Positions 6,473 through 13,770 of a stretch of 15,464 bases of DNA are shown piece by piece. The first letter of the stretch is position 1. Each line of letters opens with the position of its first letter. The notes beneath the pieces are model-generated. The model saw nothing but the letters and a program-made list of their open reading frames with translations, was not told the origin of the DNA and did not search any database. Location of the stretch: NCBI GenBank assembly GCA_937922775.1, contig CALAKE010000574.1:1-15464 (forward strand), written 5' to 3'. A program made the position numbers and the translations under genes. Source of the stretch: an uncultured bacterium. Lineage in GTDB: Bacteria; Acidobacteriota; UBA890.

Positions 6473-7162
6473 ATGGTTGACATCGCCACCAACGTAGAAA
6501 CCGTTCGCCGGCGCATCACCGCGGCCGCAGAAGAAGCCGGCCGCGCTGCCTCCGACATCGTTTTACTGGCCGTCTCCAAGAGAGTCGACCAGACCCGAAT
6601 CGAGGCGGCGCTGGACTGTGGAATCAAGGCCCTCGGAGAGAACCGTGTCCAGGAGTCCGAGATCAAGATCCCGCTGATCTCGAGACCGGCTCAATGGCAC
6701 TACATCGGACCGCTGCAGCGCAACAAGGCACGAAGGGCCGGGATGCTTTTCGATGTGATCCACTCCGTCGACAGGGACTCACTGATCCCAAGGCTCGCCG
6801 CAGCTCCACGGGATGACAAAGACCCCCTGGGGATCTACGTACAAGTGAGCGCTGCTGCGCTGGCGGATCCGGCCCGGGCTCTCGAGTCAACGCGCTCGCT
6901 ATGCGTTCAAGTCGAGGCGGCGGATGCCCTGAAGCTGAGCGGCCTGATGGCCATGGCGCCCTACGACCCTGATCCGGAAGCTGCCCGGCCGACCTTTCGA
7001 GGGTTGCGGTGGCTGCGTGATCGCATCCGGGAGGAAGGGGATTTCACCAGCTGCCTGGGGCTATCGATGGGAATGACGGGAGATTTCGAGGTGGCGATCC
7101 AGGAGGGTGCTACGATCGTCCGGGTAGGCACCGCGATCTTCGGACCGAGGCAGCAGCAGTGA
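6473..7162 (+). CDS. yggS: YggS/PLPBP family pyridoxal phosphate homeostasis protein
   Basis: Members bind pyridoxal 5'-phosphate on a TIM-barrel fold and maintain vitamin B6 and amino-acid balance; no catalytic reaction is established. From ATG 6473 the product has 229 residues and starts MVDIATNVETVRRRI, collinear with E. coli YggS. The PLP-binding lysine is Lys36 in LLAVSK. Other signatures are GENRVQE (55-61), WHYIGPLQRNK (75-85), GLMAM (157-161), and LSMGMTGDFEVAI with EGATIVRVGTAIFG (197-224), which holds the phosphate. One oddity is that the strand after VQV (about 124-137) reads SAAALADPARALES, so the usual E..KxG motif of the family is absent. A start at 6434 would add 13 poorly conserved residues and is less likely. 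yggT follows 40 bp downstream, a widespread pairing. Confidence 0.93.
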   Translation: MVDIATNVETVRRRITAAAEEAGRAASDIVLLAVSKRVDQTRIEAALDCGIKALGENRVQESEIKIPLISRPAQWHYIGPLQRNKARRAGMLFDVIHSVDRDSLIPRLAAAPRDDKDPLGIYVQVSAAALADPARALESTRSLCVQVEAADALKLSGLMAMAPYDPDPEAARPTFRGLRWLRDRIREEGDFTSCLGLSMGMTGDFEVAIQEGATIVRVGTAIFGPRQQQ

Positions 7163-7190
7163 GGACTTCGTTGACTTCCCCGAAGGACGA

Positions 7191-7196
7191 AAGGAG
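7191..7196 (+). promoter_or_regulatory. Ribosome-binding site selecting the GTG start of yggT
   Basis: AAGGAG ends 6 nt before the GTG at 7203. This strongly favours that non-ATG start over later internal ATGs, which would remove part of the first membrane helix. Confidence 0.7.
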
Positions 7197-7202
7197 AGGC
7201 CG

Positions 7203-7499
7203 GTGTTCGTGATCAGGAACTTGCTCTTGGCCGTGGCATCCGTGATGAACATGGCGTTGTCGCTCTACATGTTCATCATCATTGCCAGGGCTCTGATCTC
7301 GTGGGTGTCGCCGGACCCCTACAATCCGATCGTGCAGTTTCTGTACACGGTAACCGAGCCGGTGCTACGACCCGTGCGCCGGCGCCTGCCGATGACGGGC
7401 ATCGACCTCTCGCCGGTCATCGTGATTCTGGCGATCGTCTTTCTGCAGCAATTCGTGGTGCTCTCACTGCGCCAGGCGGCCATGCTGATCGGCTCGTGA
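7203..7499 (+). CDS. yggT: YggT family integral membrane protein
   Basis: This is a small conserved inner-membrane protein of 98 residues whose molecular role is not firmly known; relatives are linked to cell division, osmotic stress or chloroplast complex assembly. Two hydrophobic segments (about 5-32 and 66-90) flank the family signature. That signature is ARALISWVSPDPYNPIVQFL, then TEPVLRPVRRRLP, with a basic stretch after the Pro-Val pair and LSPVIVILAIVFLQ in the second helix. The single-copy length matches one YggT repeat. The start is GTG. It follows yggS on the same strand. Seen in the sequence are the motif and topology; the link to envelope biology is general family knowledge. Confidence 0.92.
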   Translation: MFVIRNLLLAVASVMNMALSLYMFIIIARALISWVSPDPYNPIVQFLYTVTEPVLRPVRRRLPMTGIDLSPVIVILAIVFLQQFVVLSLRQAAMLIGS

Positions 7500-7548
7500 T
7501 CGCGGAGCATGGCGTGCGCGCGGTCGTGACCTGTCTCGATGCGCGGCC

Positions 7549-7974
7549 CTAGTAGATGATGGGACCTTCGGCACTCGGCGTGAACTGCCATGAGTAGACG
7601 TAGCCGCCGACGAACTCGATGTCAACGGTGTAGTCGGCCTCGATCACGATATACTTGCGACCCGGATGGCGGACCGCGATCGCACTGTGCGTGACCGGTA
7701 GCCCGAGCTCTGCGGCGATCTCGACGAGTGAGCGCTTGATATCGTCGTCGGGTTTGCGCCGGCGGCTGGCTGCCAGCAACACCTCGTCACGAAGGGCATC
7801 CTGGAACTGATAGGCGGCGGTGCGTACCGGCAGGACCTTGAAGCCCACGTAGACGACCGAACCCACGAGAAGCAGGGCGATGAGCCCCCGCAAGGAAGCC
7901 TTGCCCGCCTCATGCCTCCAGGACAAACGCCCACTCGAGGATCCCACTCCACGACCCCTTCCACTCTTACTCAT
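7549..7974 (-). CDS. DUF4845-like single-pass membrane protein downstream of lepB
   Basis: The protein has 141 residues and no known function. A Ser/Gly/Arg-rich basic N-terminus (1-27) precedes one transmembrane helix (about 29-46, LIALLLVGSVVYVGFK). A likely extracytoplasmic domain (50-141) follows, with an Arg/Lys-rich helical part (60-90) and a strand-rich end (HSAIAVRHPGRKYIVIEADY, then VDIEFVGGYVYSWQF). This order, with a small anchored protein next to lepB, resembles the DUF4845 proteins found after lepB in many proteobacteria. Sequence similarity is modest, so the family name is tentative. The start at 7974 is chosen because AGGAGG lies 8 nt upstream. An in-frame ATG at 8061 would overlap lepB and add a non-membrane tail. 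The gene lies 56 bp after lepB and is probably cotranscribed. It is convergent with yggT. Confidence 0.72.
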   Translation of the reverse strand: MSKSGRGRGVGSSSGRLSWRHEAGKASLRGLIALLLVGSVVYVGFKVLPVRTAAYQFQDALRDEVLLAASRRRKPDDDIKRSLVEIAAELGLPVTHSAIAVRHPGRKYIVIEADYTVDIEFVGGYVYSWQFTPSAEGPIIY

Positions 7975-8030
7975 CCTCGCATCCTCCTGCCTCCCAAGAG
8001 CCCCCACATGATGCGGCTCCGCTCGCAGCT

Positions 8031-8693
8031 CTACTCGATGAGCATGAGCGAGCGGCTCCACCGGGTCTTGGTAAAGAAATGCGTGATCACGTTGCCGAAC
8101 TGCAGCAGGCGATCTTTCAAGCTACTCGGCATGTAGGACTGCTCACTACCCTCGTAAGACCAGTAAACGAGAATCGCCTTTCCCTTGACGAAACTCGTGG
8201 GTACCGTCCCCCAATAGCGCGAATCGCGACTGTTGTCGCGATTGTCCCCCAGCATGTAGTACTCACCCTCCGGCACGGTGGCCACACCAGCTGTATCGTG
8301 ATGTTGTCCACCATAGGCAGCCTCGTGGTTGGCGTACGGTTCGTCGAGAGCGACCCCGTCGATGTAGACAACGCCATCGGCCACCTCGAGCTGATCACCG
8401 GGCAAACCCATGACGCGCTTGATGAAATCTTTGTCCGGCTCCTCCGGTGCCCGGAAAACGACAACGTCAGTGCGCTCGAGGGGTCGCACGGGCAACACCC
8501 AGTCCTCGAACCGTGACGCGGTAGGCCCGTAGACGAATTTGTTGACCAGAATGTGATCGCCGATGAGGAGATTGTCTTCCATGGACCCCGTTGGGATCTT
8601 GAACGCCTGGAAGACGAAGGTGCGGATGAACAGCGCCAGAATCGCGGCGATGAGGATGGATTCGGCGTATTCGCGCAGCGTTGATTTTTCCAT
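8031..8693 (-). CDS. lepB: Signal peptidase I
   Basis: This membrane serine protease cuts signal peptides from exported proteins on the outer face of the inner membrane. From the ATG at 8693 it has 220 residues. One N-terminal transmembrane helix (about 9-26, ESILIAAILALFIRTFVF) precedes box B, FKIPTGSMEDNLL, with the nucleophile Ser37. Box C/D carries the general base in DKDFIKRVMGLPGD (Lys92), and box E is GDNRDNSRDSRYWG (149-162). The Ser/Lys dyad is intact. A longer reading from 8837 would add 48 residues without family resemblance, so the shorter start is preferred despite a weak Shine-Dalgarno. The upstream 194 bp contain an AT-rich patch (about 8740-8758), which may hold its promoter, although no clear boxes are seen. 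The DUF4845-like gene follows. Confidence 0.96.
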   Translation of the reverse strand: MEKSTLREYAESILIAAILALFIRTFVFQAFKIPTGSMEDNLLIGDHILVNKFVYGPTASRFEDWVLPVRPLERTDVVVFRAPEEPDKDFIKRVMGLPGDQLEVADGVVYIDGVALDEPYANHEAAYGGQHHDTAGVATVPEGEYYMLGDNRDNSRDSRYWGTVPTSFVKGKAILVYWSYEGSEQSYMPSSLKDRLLQFGNVITHFFTKTRWSRSLMLIE

Positions 8694-8887
8694 TACTGCG
8701 TTCCAGTGTGCTTTAGTGTGCAGAACAACCTCATGGTGATCTGCACTATTTAATATAGCTGCCGCATAGACCAATGTAGCGCAACAGCGTGGGGCCACGA
8801 AAGCCCACGTTTCAAGGTAGGGGCAACTTCGATGCACTCACAACGATAGCGCATCGTCGATTCCACTGCGTCACCCCAAGGAAATCG

Positions 8888-9925
8888 TCAAAACGGTGCT
8901 TCCCCGCTGCCCAGAGGCCACGTAGCCACAACGCTGAGGTCGAACGGGTCGGCACCACCGGCGCGCAACCGCCCCTCGCCCCAGCCCGCCACCATCGCGG
9001 CGTTGTCGGTCGACAGATCGATGGGCGCCAGGTACAACGGCAGGCCATGCTCATCGGCAAGGCTCTGCATTCGAGTTCTCAAGGCGCGATTAGCGGCCAC
9101 ACCGCCCGCTACCAGGAGGCCACGCACGGGATGCGCACGAAGTGCCGCGGCGGTCGTGTCGGCCAGCATGTCGACGACTGCTGCTTGGAATGAGGCCACC
9201 AGATCGAGCACACGAGGATCATCCGGCTCCCCAGGCCGGAGCCGATTCGACAGGGCTTGCCTGCGGACCGCCGTCTTCAGCCCTGAGAACGAGAAGTCGA
9301 AGGGCCCCGACATCTTGGCTCGTGGCAAAGGCACCGCCTCGGGATCGCCCCGATCTGAAAGCCTGTCGATGACAGGCCCGCCAGGGTAGTCGAGACCCAG
9401 CAAAGCGGCGACCTTGTCGAAGGCCTCTCCCGCGGCGTCATCACGGGTCTCACCGAGTAGAGCGAATTGCCGCAGCGCCGGCAGTCGGTACAACGAGGTG
9501 TGTCCGCCCGAAACGACCAGAGCGAGTAGCGGGTAAACAACATCCTCTCCTGCCGCAAGATGGGGCATGAGAGCGCCATGTACATGCGCCGCCAAGTGGT
9601 GTATGCCTACATGGGGGCACTCCAGGGCACGCGCGAGGCCGCGCGCATAACACCAACCGCTGAGCAAGGCCCCGACGAGCCCCGGACCTCGCGTCACGGC
9701 AATACCGTCGATCTCCTGCCAACTCACGCCAGCGTCCGACAGCGCCGCGCCGACCACCCAAGGTAGAGCCTCTATGTGTTTGCGTGCCGCCAGCTCAGGC
9801 ACCACACCACCGTATGCAGCGTGCTCCAGCTGGCTTGCGACGACATTGCTGCGCACATCGGCGCCGTCGGCAACAATGGCCGCCGCGCTCTCGTCGCAGG
9901 AGGTCTCGACTCCGAGTACGAGCAT
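8888..9925 (-). CDS. tsaD: tRNA N6-adenosine threonylcarbamoyltransferase (TsaD/Kae1 family)
   Basis: TsaD, with TsaB and TsaE, transfers the threonylcarbamoyl group from TC-AMP to A37 of ANN-decoding tRNAs, forming t6A in the cytoplasm. The predicted protein has 345 residues, typical of the bacterial family. The ASKHA-fold motifs are all present: VETSCDES (6-13), the metal ligands in HHLAAH (His110, His114), VSGGHTS (138-144), YPGGPVIDRL (180-189), FDFSFSGLKTAV (209-220), LVAGGVAANRALR (271-283) and STDNAAM (305-311, with metal ligand Asp307). The start at 9925 is the standard family N-terminus. It follows mtnA by 45 bp on the same strand, so the two may be cotranscribed. TsaB, TsaC and TsaE are not in the window. 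Confidence 0.97.
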   Translation of the reverse strand: MLVLGVETSCDESAAAIVADGADVRSNVVASQLEHAAYGGVVPELAARKHIEALPWVVGAALSDAGVSWQEIDGIAVTRGPGLVGALLSGWCYARGLARALECPHVGIHHLAAHVHGALMPHLAAGEDVVYPLLALVVSGGHTSLYRLPALRQFALLGETRDDAAGEAFDKVAALLGLDYPGGPVIDRLSDRGDPEAVPLPRAKMSGPFDFSFSGLKTAVRRQALSNRLRPGEPDDPRVLDLVASFQAAVVDMLADTTAAALRAHPVRGLLVAGGVAANRALRTRMQSLADEHGLPLYLAPIDLSTDNAAMVAGWGEGRLRAGGADPFDLSVVATWPLGSGEAPF

Positions 9926-9970
9926 TTTCCGTCGCCGCCTGGCAACTGGCGCAGCCAGGGATTGAAAGGC

Positions 9971-11020
9971 TCAGCCTTCCTGTTGTGCCGCCGCACACTG
10001 CTCTGCGAGGCTCTCCACGTAGGGAGCTCTCGCGACACCCTGCTCGGTGATAATGGCGGTGACTAGTTGGTGGGGAGTGACGTCGAAGGCGGGATACGCA
10101 GCGGAGACTCCCTCGGGCACGATGCGATGATCGTAGAGGATCGCGACTTCGTCGCTGCTTCGCTGCTCGATCGGGATCGCCTCACCAGAGGGTGCTTCGA
10201 GGTCCACGGTAGAGGTCGGCGCGGCCACGTAGAACGGTATGCCGTGCTCCTTCGCCAACACCGCCACCGAGTAGGTGCCGATCTTGTTGGCTACATCTCC
10301 ATTGGCAGCGATTCTGTCGGAACCGACCACGACCAAATCGACCTCTCCTCGCTGCATCATGTGCCCGGCCATATTGTCAGTGATCAGCGTGCAAGGGATG
10401 CCATCATGATGGAGCTCCCAGGTCGTCAGGCGTGCACCCTGCAGGAACGGCCGCGTCTCGTCGGCCAGCACCCGGACCTCCTTGCCGGCCTCTTGTGCAG
10501 CCCGGACAACACCCAAAGCCGTTCCATATCCCGCGGTGGCCAGAGCGCCAGCGTTGCAGTGTGTCAGGATGCAGGCGCTTTCTGGCACGAGGGCGGCACC
10601 GTTCCGACCCATGGCACGATTGATCTCGATGTCCTCGCCATGCATGAGGCACGCCTCATCGATGAGGCGCTGCCGTGTTGGCTCTACACCCTCGGCCAGC
10701 GTTTCATCGACGAGTACCTGCATGCGCCTCACCGCCCACCTCAAGTTCACTGCCGTTGGCCGCGCCGCCAGCATCCGCTCGCCGAGGTCCTGATACTCAC
10801 GGCGAAATGCCTCGGGGTCATCGGCCAGTCCCTGTGCGCCCAGGGCCATCCCCATGGCAGCAGCAACACCGATCGCCGGGGCGCCACGGATGACAAGGTC
10901 ACGAATCGCCTCGATGACCTCCTCCGGATGCGTGAAGGTCAGGTAGATCTCTTCCTGCGGTAGCAGCCGCTGGTCGAGCATGACGACCCCTTCGTCCGTC
11001 CATTCGATGGTCTTGATCAT
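9971..11020 (-). CDS. mtnA: S-methyl-5-thioribose-1-phosphate isomerase
   Basis: MtnA converts methylthioribose-1-phosphate (an aldose) to methylthioribulose-1-phosphate in the methionine salvage pathway. The 349-residue protein has the eIF2B-like isomerase fold. Signatures are VIRGAPAIG (43-51), THCNAGALATAGYGTALG with catalytic Cys155, ADETRPFLQGARLT (186-199), TDNMAGHMM (214-222) and VGSDRIAANGDVANKIGTY with catalytic Asp235. The Cys/Asp pair separates it from regulatory eIF2B homologues. A modest Shine-Dalgarno (GAGG) lies about 9 nt before the ATG. No other methionine-salvage gene is nearby, so the pathway may be dispersed or incomplete. The related 5-deoxyribose-phosphate salvage role known for some MtnA enzymes is possible. 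It precedes tsaD and diverges from accD. Confidence 0.96.
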   Translation of the reverse strand: MIKTIEWTDEGVVMLDQRLLPQEEIYLTFTHPEEVIEAIRDLVIRGAPAIGVAAAMGMALGAQGLADDPEAFRREYQDLGERMLAARPTAVNLRWAVRRMQVLVDETLAEGVEPTRQRLIDEACLMHGEDIEINRAMGRNGAALVPESACILTHCNAGALATAGYGTALGVVRAAQEAGKEVRVLADETRPFLQGARLTTWELHHDGIPCTLITDNMAGHMMQRGEVDLVVVGSDRIAANGDVANKIGTYSVAVLAKEHGIPFYVAAPTSTVDLEAPSGEAIPIEQRSSDEVAILYDHRIVPEGVSAAYPAFDVTPHQLVTAIITEQGVARAPYVESLAEQCAAAQQEG

Positions 11021-11098
11021 TTGGTCAGTCCTCGATATCTCGGCACGGCCTGGCGCCAGATCCTCATGAATCGCCGTTGAGTGGTGCAGAACGGCTTG

Positions 11099-11127
11099 AA
11101 GTTAGCCCCCCGCCGGCAACAGCGCAA
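11099..11127 (-). promoter_or_regulatory. Weak candidate promoter for mtnA
   Basis: On the minus strand, TTGCGC (complement of 11122-11127) and TAACTT (complement of 11099-11104) are 17 nt apart, each matching 3 of 6 consensus bases. It lies about 80 nt before the mtnA start in the 262-bp divergent region. It is offered only as the best position available. Confidence 0.22.
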
Positions 11128-11161
11128 TGCGGGCGGTGGAAGACAAGGATGCAGGAGGCGC

Positions 11162-11191
11162 TTGACGCCCTCCAATGTGGGTCGCTAGCAT
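11162..11191 (+). promoter_or_regulatory. Sigma70-type promoter upstream of accD
   Basis: TTGACG (11162-11167, 5 of 6 to the -35 consensus) is followed after 18 nt by TAGCAT (11186-11191, 4 of 6 to the -10). Transcription would begin near 11198, giving an 85-nt leader before the accD ATG. It is well placed and oriented for the accD-folC unit. Confidence 0.5.
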
Positions 11192-11282
11192 CCGCTAATA
11201 AGAAGCACCCGCGCGAGTGCTGATTTCCATCGTTTCCACTCCCAACAAGACGAAGTTACCGTCAGCTCCTGGATAGAGCGCC

Positions 11283-12212
11283 ATGGCATGGTTTCGCAAG
11301 AAGCGGGGCACCAAGCGTCCCGTAGGCGACCGCAAAAGGGACATGCCAGAGGGACTGTGGACGAAGTGTAACCACTGCAGCGAGTTCATCTATCGCAAAG
11401 AGGTAGCACGCAACTCGAACGTCTGCCCCAAGTGCAACTACCACTTCAGGATATCTGCCCAGGAGCGTCTGGAGTTGTTGTGCGACGACGGGGTATGGGA
11501 AGAGTTCGGCACCGAGATCGCCCCGATTGATCCCCTCGGCTTCCGGGACACGAAGAAGTACCCCGACCGGCTCGTTGACTACCAGAAGCGTACCGGCAGA
11601 AAAGATGCAGTCGTGGCCGTGGAGACGACCGTAGGTGATATTCCCGCGATTTTGGCCGTCATGGAGTACGGATTCATGGGCGGCAGCATGGGGTCCGTCG
11701 TGGGAGAGAAGATCACGCTCGCAATCGAGAGGGCCCTCGAGCTCGAGCGCCCCCTGATCGTGGTATCCAGCTCCGGCGGAGCTCGCATGCAGGAAGGCGC
11801 CCTCTCGTTGATGCAGATGGCCAAGATCTCGGCCGCCTTGAGTCGTCTCGACCAAGCCAGGTTGCCCTACATATCAGTGCTCACCGACCCTACGACCGGT
11901 GGCGTGACGGCCTCCTTCGCGATGCTGGGCGACTTGAACATCGCCGAGCCGCGAGCTCTGATCGGCTTTGCCGGCCCCCGAGTAATCGAGCAGACGATTC
12001 GTGAGACCTTGCCCGAAGGGTTCCAGCGCAGCGAGTTTCTTCTCGAGCACGGCATGCTCGACTTGGTGGTGCCTCGCAGCGAGCTCAAAGAAACGCTGGC
12101 CCGGTCACTCCGGTACCTGCTCAACACGGATCTCTTGACCTCGACAATGTCGGAGCTCTACAGCAACGCCGTCGTCGAGAATCCGGAGGCCGAGGACAGC
12201 GGGGTCGGATAG
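11283..12212 (+). CDS. accD: Acetyl-CoA carboxylase carboxyltransferase subunit beta
   Basis: AccD pairs with AccA to transfer the carboxyl group from biotin on AccB to acetyl-CoA, giving malonyl-CoA for fatty acid synthesis. The 309-residue protein starts with a basic segment and a four-cysteine zinc ribbon (Cys29, Cys32, Cys48, Cys51 in TKCNHC and VCPKCNYHF). The crotonase-like carboxyltransferase domain follows, with YGFMGGSMGSVVGEK (129-143), SSSGGARMQEG (162-172), LTDPTTGGVTASFAMLGD (200-217) and AEPRALIGFAGPRVIEQT (221-238). Length and order are normal for AccD. The C-terminal 25 residues are acidic and unconserved. The Shine-Dalgarno is weak. folC begins 8 bp after the stop, an accD-folC arrangement common in bacteria. 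Confidence 0.97.
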   Translation: MAWFRKKRGTKRPVGDRKRDMPEGLWTKCNHCSEFIYRKEVARNSNVCPKCNYHFRISAQERLELLCDDGVWEEFGTEIAPIDPLGFRDTKKYPDRLVDYQKRTGRKDAVVAVETTVGDIPAILAVMEYGFMGGSMGSVVGEKITLAIERALELERPLIVVSSSGGARMQEGALSLMQMAKISAALSRLDQARLPYISVLTDPTTGGVTASFAMLGDLNIAEPRALIGFAGPRVIEQTIRETLPEGFQRSEFLLEHGMLDLVVPRSELKETLARSLRYLLNTDLLTSTMSELYSNAVVENPEAEDSGVG

Positions 12213-12220
12213 CAACAGCG

Positions 12221-13525
12221 ATGCGGGAGCCAGAGGACCTTCGCCGGCGTCTCGAATCACTCGACCCCCACAGTGTGCAGCCGGGCCTGGAGCGAATTCG
12301 AGCAATGCTCGAGGCTCTCGGTTCTCCGCACCTCGCGTATCCGACCGCAGTTGTCTGTGGCACCAACGGGAAGGGCTCGGCAGCCGCCATGCTAGCCGCT
12401 ATTGGCCGAGCTGCCGGACACCGAGTCGGGCTCTACACGTCACCCCACTTGTCGTTCCTCGAGGAGCGCTTCCAGGTCGACGGCAGCTCGATCTCACCGG
12501 TGGGGTTGGACACCCAACTCGAGAGCGTCTTCGCCGCCGCCGACCGTATCCTGGCGGAGGGGCGGATTGGCGAGTTCCCGTCCTTCTTCGAGATCCTCAC
12601 GGCCGCCGCCTTCAGCTATTTTGCCGAGGCTCGGGTCGACCTCGCGGTCCTGGAGGTTGGGCTCGGAGGACGATGGGACGCTACCAACGTCACCCACCCC
12701 AGAGTCGTGGTGATTACCTCGATCGCCCTCGACCATCGCGAGTACCTCGGCGACGACCTCCCTTCGATCGCGGCCGAGAAAGCGGCCGTCGTGCCGCGCG
12801 CCGGCCTCGCCGTCACTGCACCGCAGGATCCCGCGGCGCTCGAGATTCTGCGCAGCCATTGCCGCGAGGTAGAGGCTACGCTTTGGGAGTCCGAGCAGTA
12901 CCCGCTCGTGGATCGTCCAGGGGACGAGCGACTGCACTACTCGATTGATTGTGTCGGTCGGGTGCGCACCTACGTAGGTCTCGATCTCGCACTGGCGGGG
13001 GCACATCAGGTCGAGAATGCTCGCTGTGCTCTGCTCGCTGCGGAGGCACTCGATCGCCACAGGTTGAGCATCTCCTCCGACGCCATCTGGGCGGGTCTGC
13101 GCAGCGTCCATTGGCCCGGCCGATGTGAGTGGCTGGGGGAGAAGCCATCGATCCTCCTGGATGCCGCCCACAACTCCGAGGCGGCCACGGCCCTGGCCTC
13201 GTACCTCGCGGAGCTCGCGCGTCGGGGCACCTACGATAAGTTGCATCTCGTAATCGGGGTGCTGGCGGACAAGGACGCGGAGGAAATGACGCAATCCCTG
13301 TACCCCTTGGCCGACACTCTGGTAGCCACTGAACCGCCCTCCAGTCGCGCCCTGCCGGCGGCTGAGCTCCTGAAGGCCAGCGGTCTCCCTGTGTCCCACA
13401 GCAGCGTCCCTGATCCCTGGTCAGCTCTCGAGCACGCTCTCGACGACGCCTCGGCCGACGACCTGGTATGCGTCGCTGGGTCGTCCTACTTGGTCGGGGC
13501 ACTGCGCCCCAGGCTCGTGGGATAG
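12221..13525 (+). CDS. folC: Bifunctional folylpolyglutamate synthase / dihydrofolate synthase
   Basis: FolC adds glutamate to dihydropteroate and/or to reduced folates with ATP, making and retaining the cofactor in the cytoplasm. The 434-residue protein is a Mur-ligase relative. Visible motifs are the P-loop VCGTNGKGS (45-53), LYTSPHLSFLEERF (71-84), FFEILTAAAF (122-131), LEVGLGGRWDATN (144-156), ITSIALDHREYLG (165-177) with a metal-binding His172, and AAEKAAVV with the Lys187 that is carbamylated in this family. In the C-terminal domain, LLDAAHN and VCVAGSSYLVG are typical. Whether it has one or both activities cannot be told from the sequence. The gene is cotranscribed with accD by proximity. 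The start ATG has no strong Shine-Dalgarno, so coupling to accD translation is likely. Confidence 0.95.
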   Translation: MREPEDLRRRLESLDPHSVQPGLERIRAMLEALGSPHLAYPTAVVCGTNGKGSAAAMLAAIGRAAGHRVGLYTSPHLSFLEERFQVDGSSISPVGLDTQLESVFAAADRILAEGRIGEFPSFFEILTAAAFSYFAEARVDLAVLEVGLGGRWDATNVTHPRVVVITSIALDHREYLGDDLPSIAAEKAAVVPRAGLAVTAPQDPAALEILRSHCREVEATLWESEQYPLVDRPGDERLHYSIDCVGRVRTYVGLDLALAGAHQVENARCALLAAEALDRHRLSISSDAIWAGLRSVHWPGRCEWLGEKPSILLDAAHNSEAATALASYLAELARRGTYDKLHLVIGVLADKDAEEMTQSLYPLADTLVATEPPSSRALPAAELLKASGLPVSHSSVPDPWSALEHALDDASADDLVCVAGSSYLVGALRPRLVG

Positions 13526-13557
13526 TGAGGCCCAAGAGTCAGCGCCACGCCGCGGGT

Positions 13558-13580
13558 CTGGTCGCGCATTGCACGACCAG
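13558..13580 (+). other. Stem-loop between folC and lptD
   Basis: CTGGTCG (13558-13564) pairs perfectly with CGACCAG (13574-13580) around a 9-nt loop, 32 nt after the folC stop. There is no U-tract behind it, so it is at best a weak or factor-assisted terminator. It may instead belong to the lptD regulatory region, because a poor TTGCAC/TAGTCT promoter-like pair (13569-13597) overlaps it. Confidence 0.3.
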
Positions 13581-13770
13581 GGGTGCGGTGCTAGTCTGCC
13601 GCAAACTGGGCGGATCGAGAAAACTGGTGGCGTCCCGAGCCCTCCGCCACGTCGATATCAGGCCTAAACGATCTGTGGCTATCACCGTGGCCGCCAATTC
13701 AGAGCGCCTCAGTCACGATCCTCGTGACGATGCCTTCGTTTCGCATTCGCGACGCACGCCCCTCGGCAGC

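Noticed and set aside
7496..7552. A short frame (GTG overlapping the yggT stop, about 18 codons) that might be a remnant of a DUF167/YggU gene, which often follows yggT
   Set aside because: It is too short and the similarity to the start of DUF167 proteins is vague. It ends at a TAG and no further remnant is visible.
8788..8809. A 6-bp hairpin (CGTGGG / CCCACG) between lepB and tsaD, as a terminator for tsaD
   Set aside because: The stem is short, the loop is 10 nt, and no U-tract follows on the minus strand.
10067..10963. A 298-codon plus-strand open frame opposite mtnA
   Set aside because: MtnA motifs are intact on the other strand. This frame has a His/Arg-rich composition typical of antisense reading.
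12494..13399. A 301-codon minus-strand open frame opposite folC
   Set aside because: FolC is complete on the plus strand, and the antisense product has no recognisable domain.
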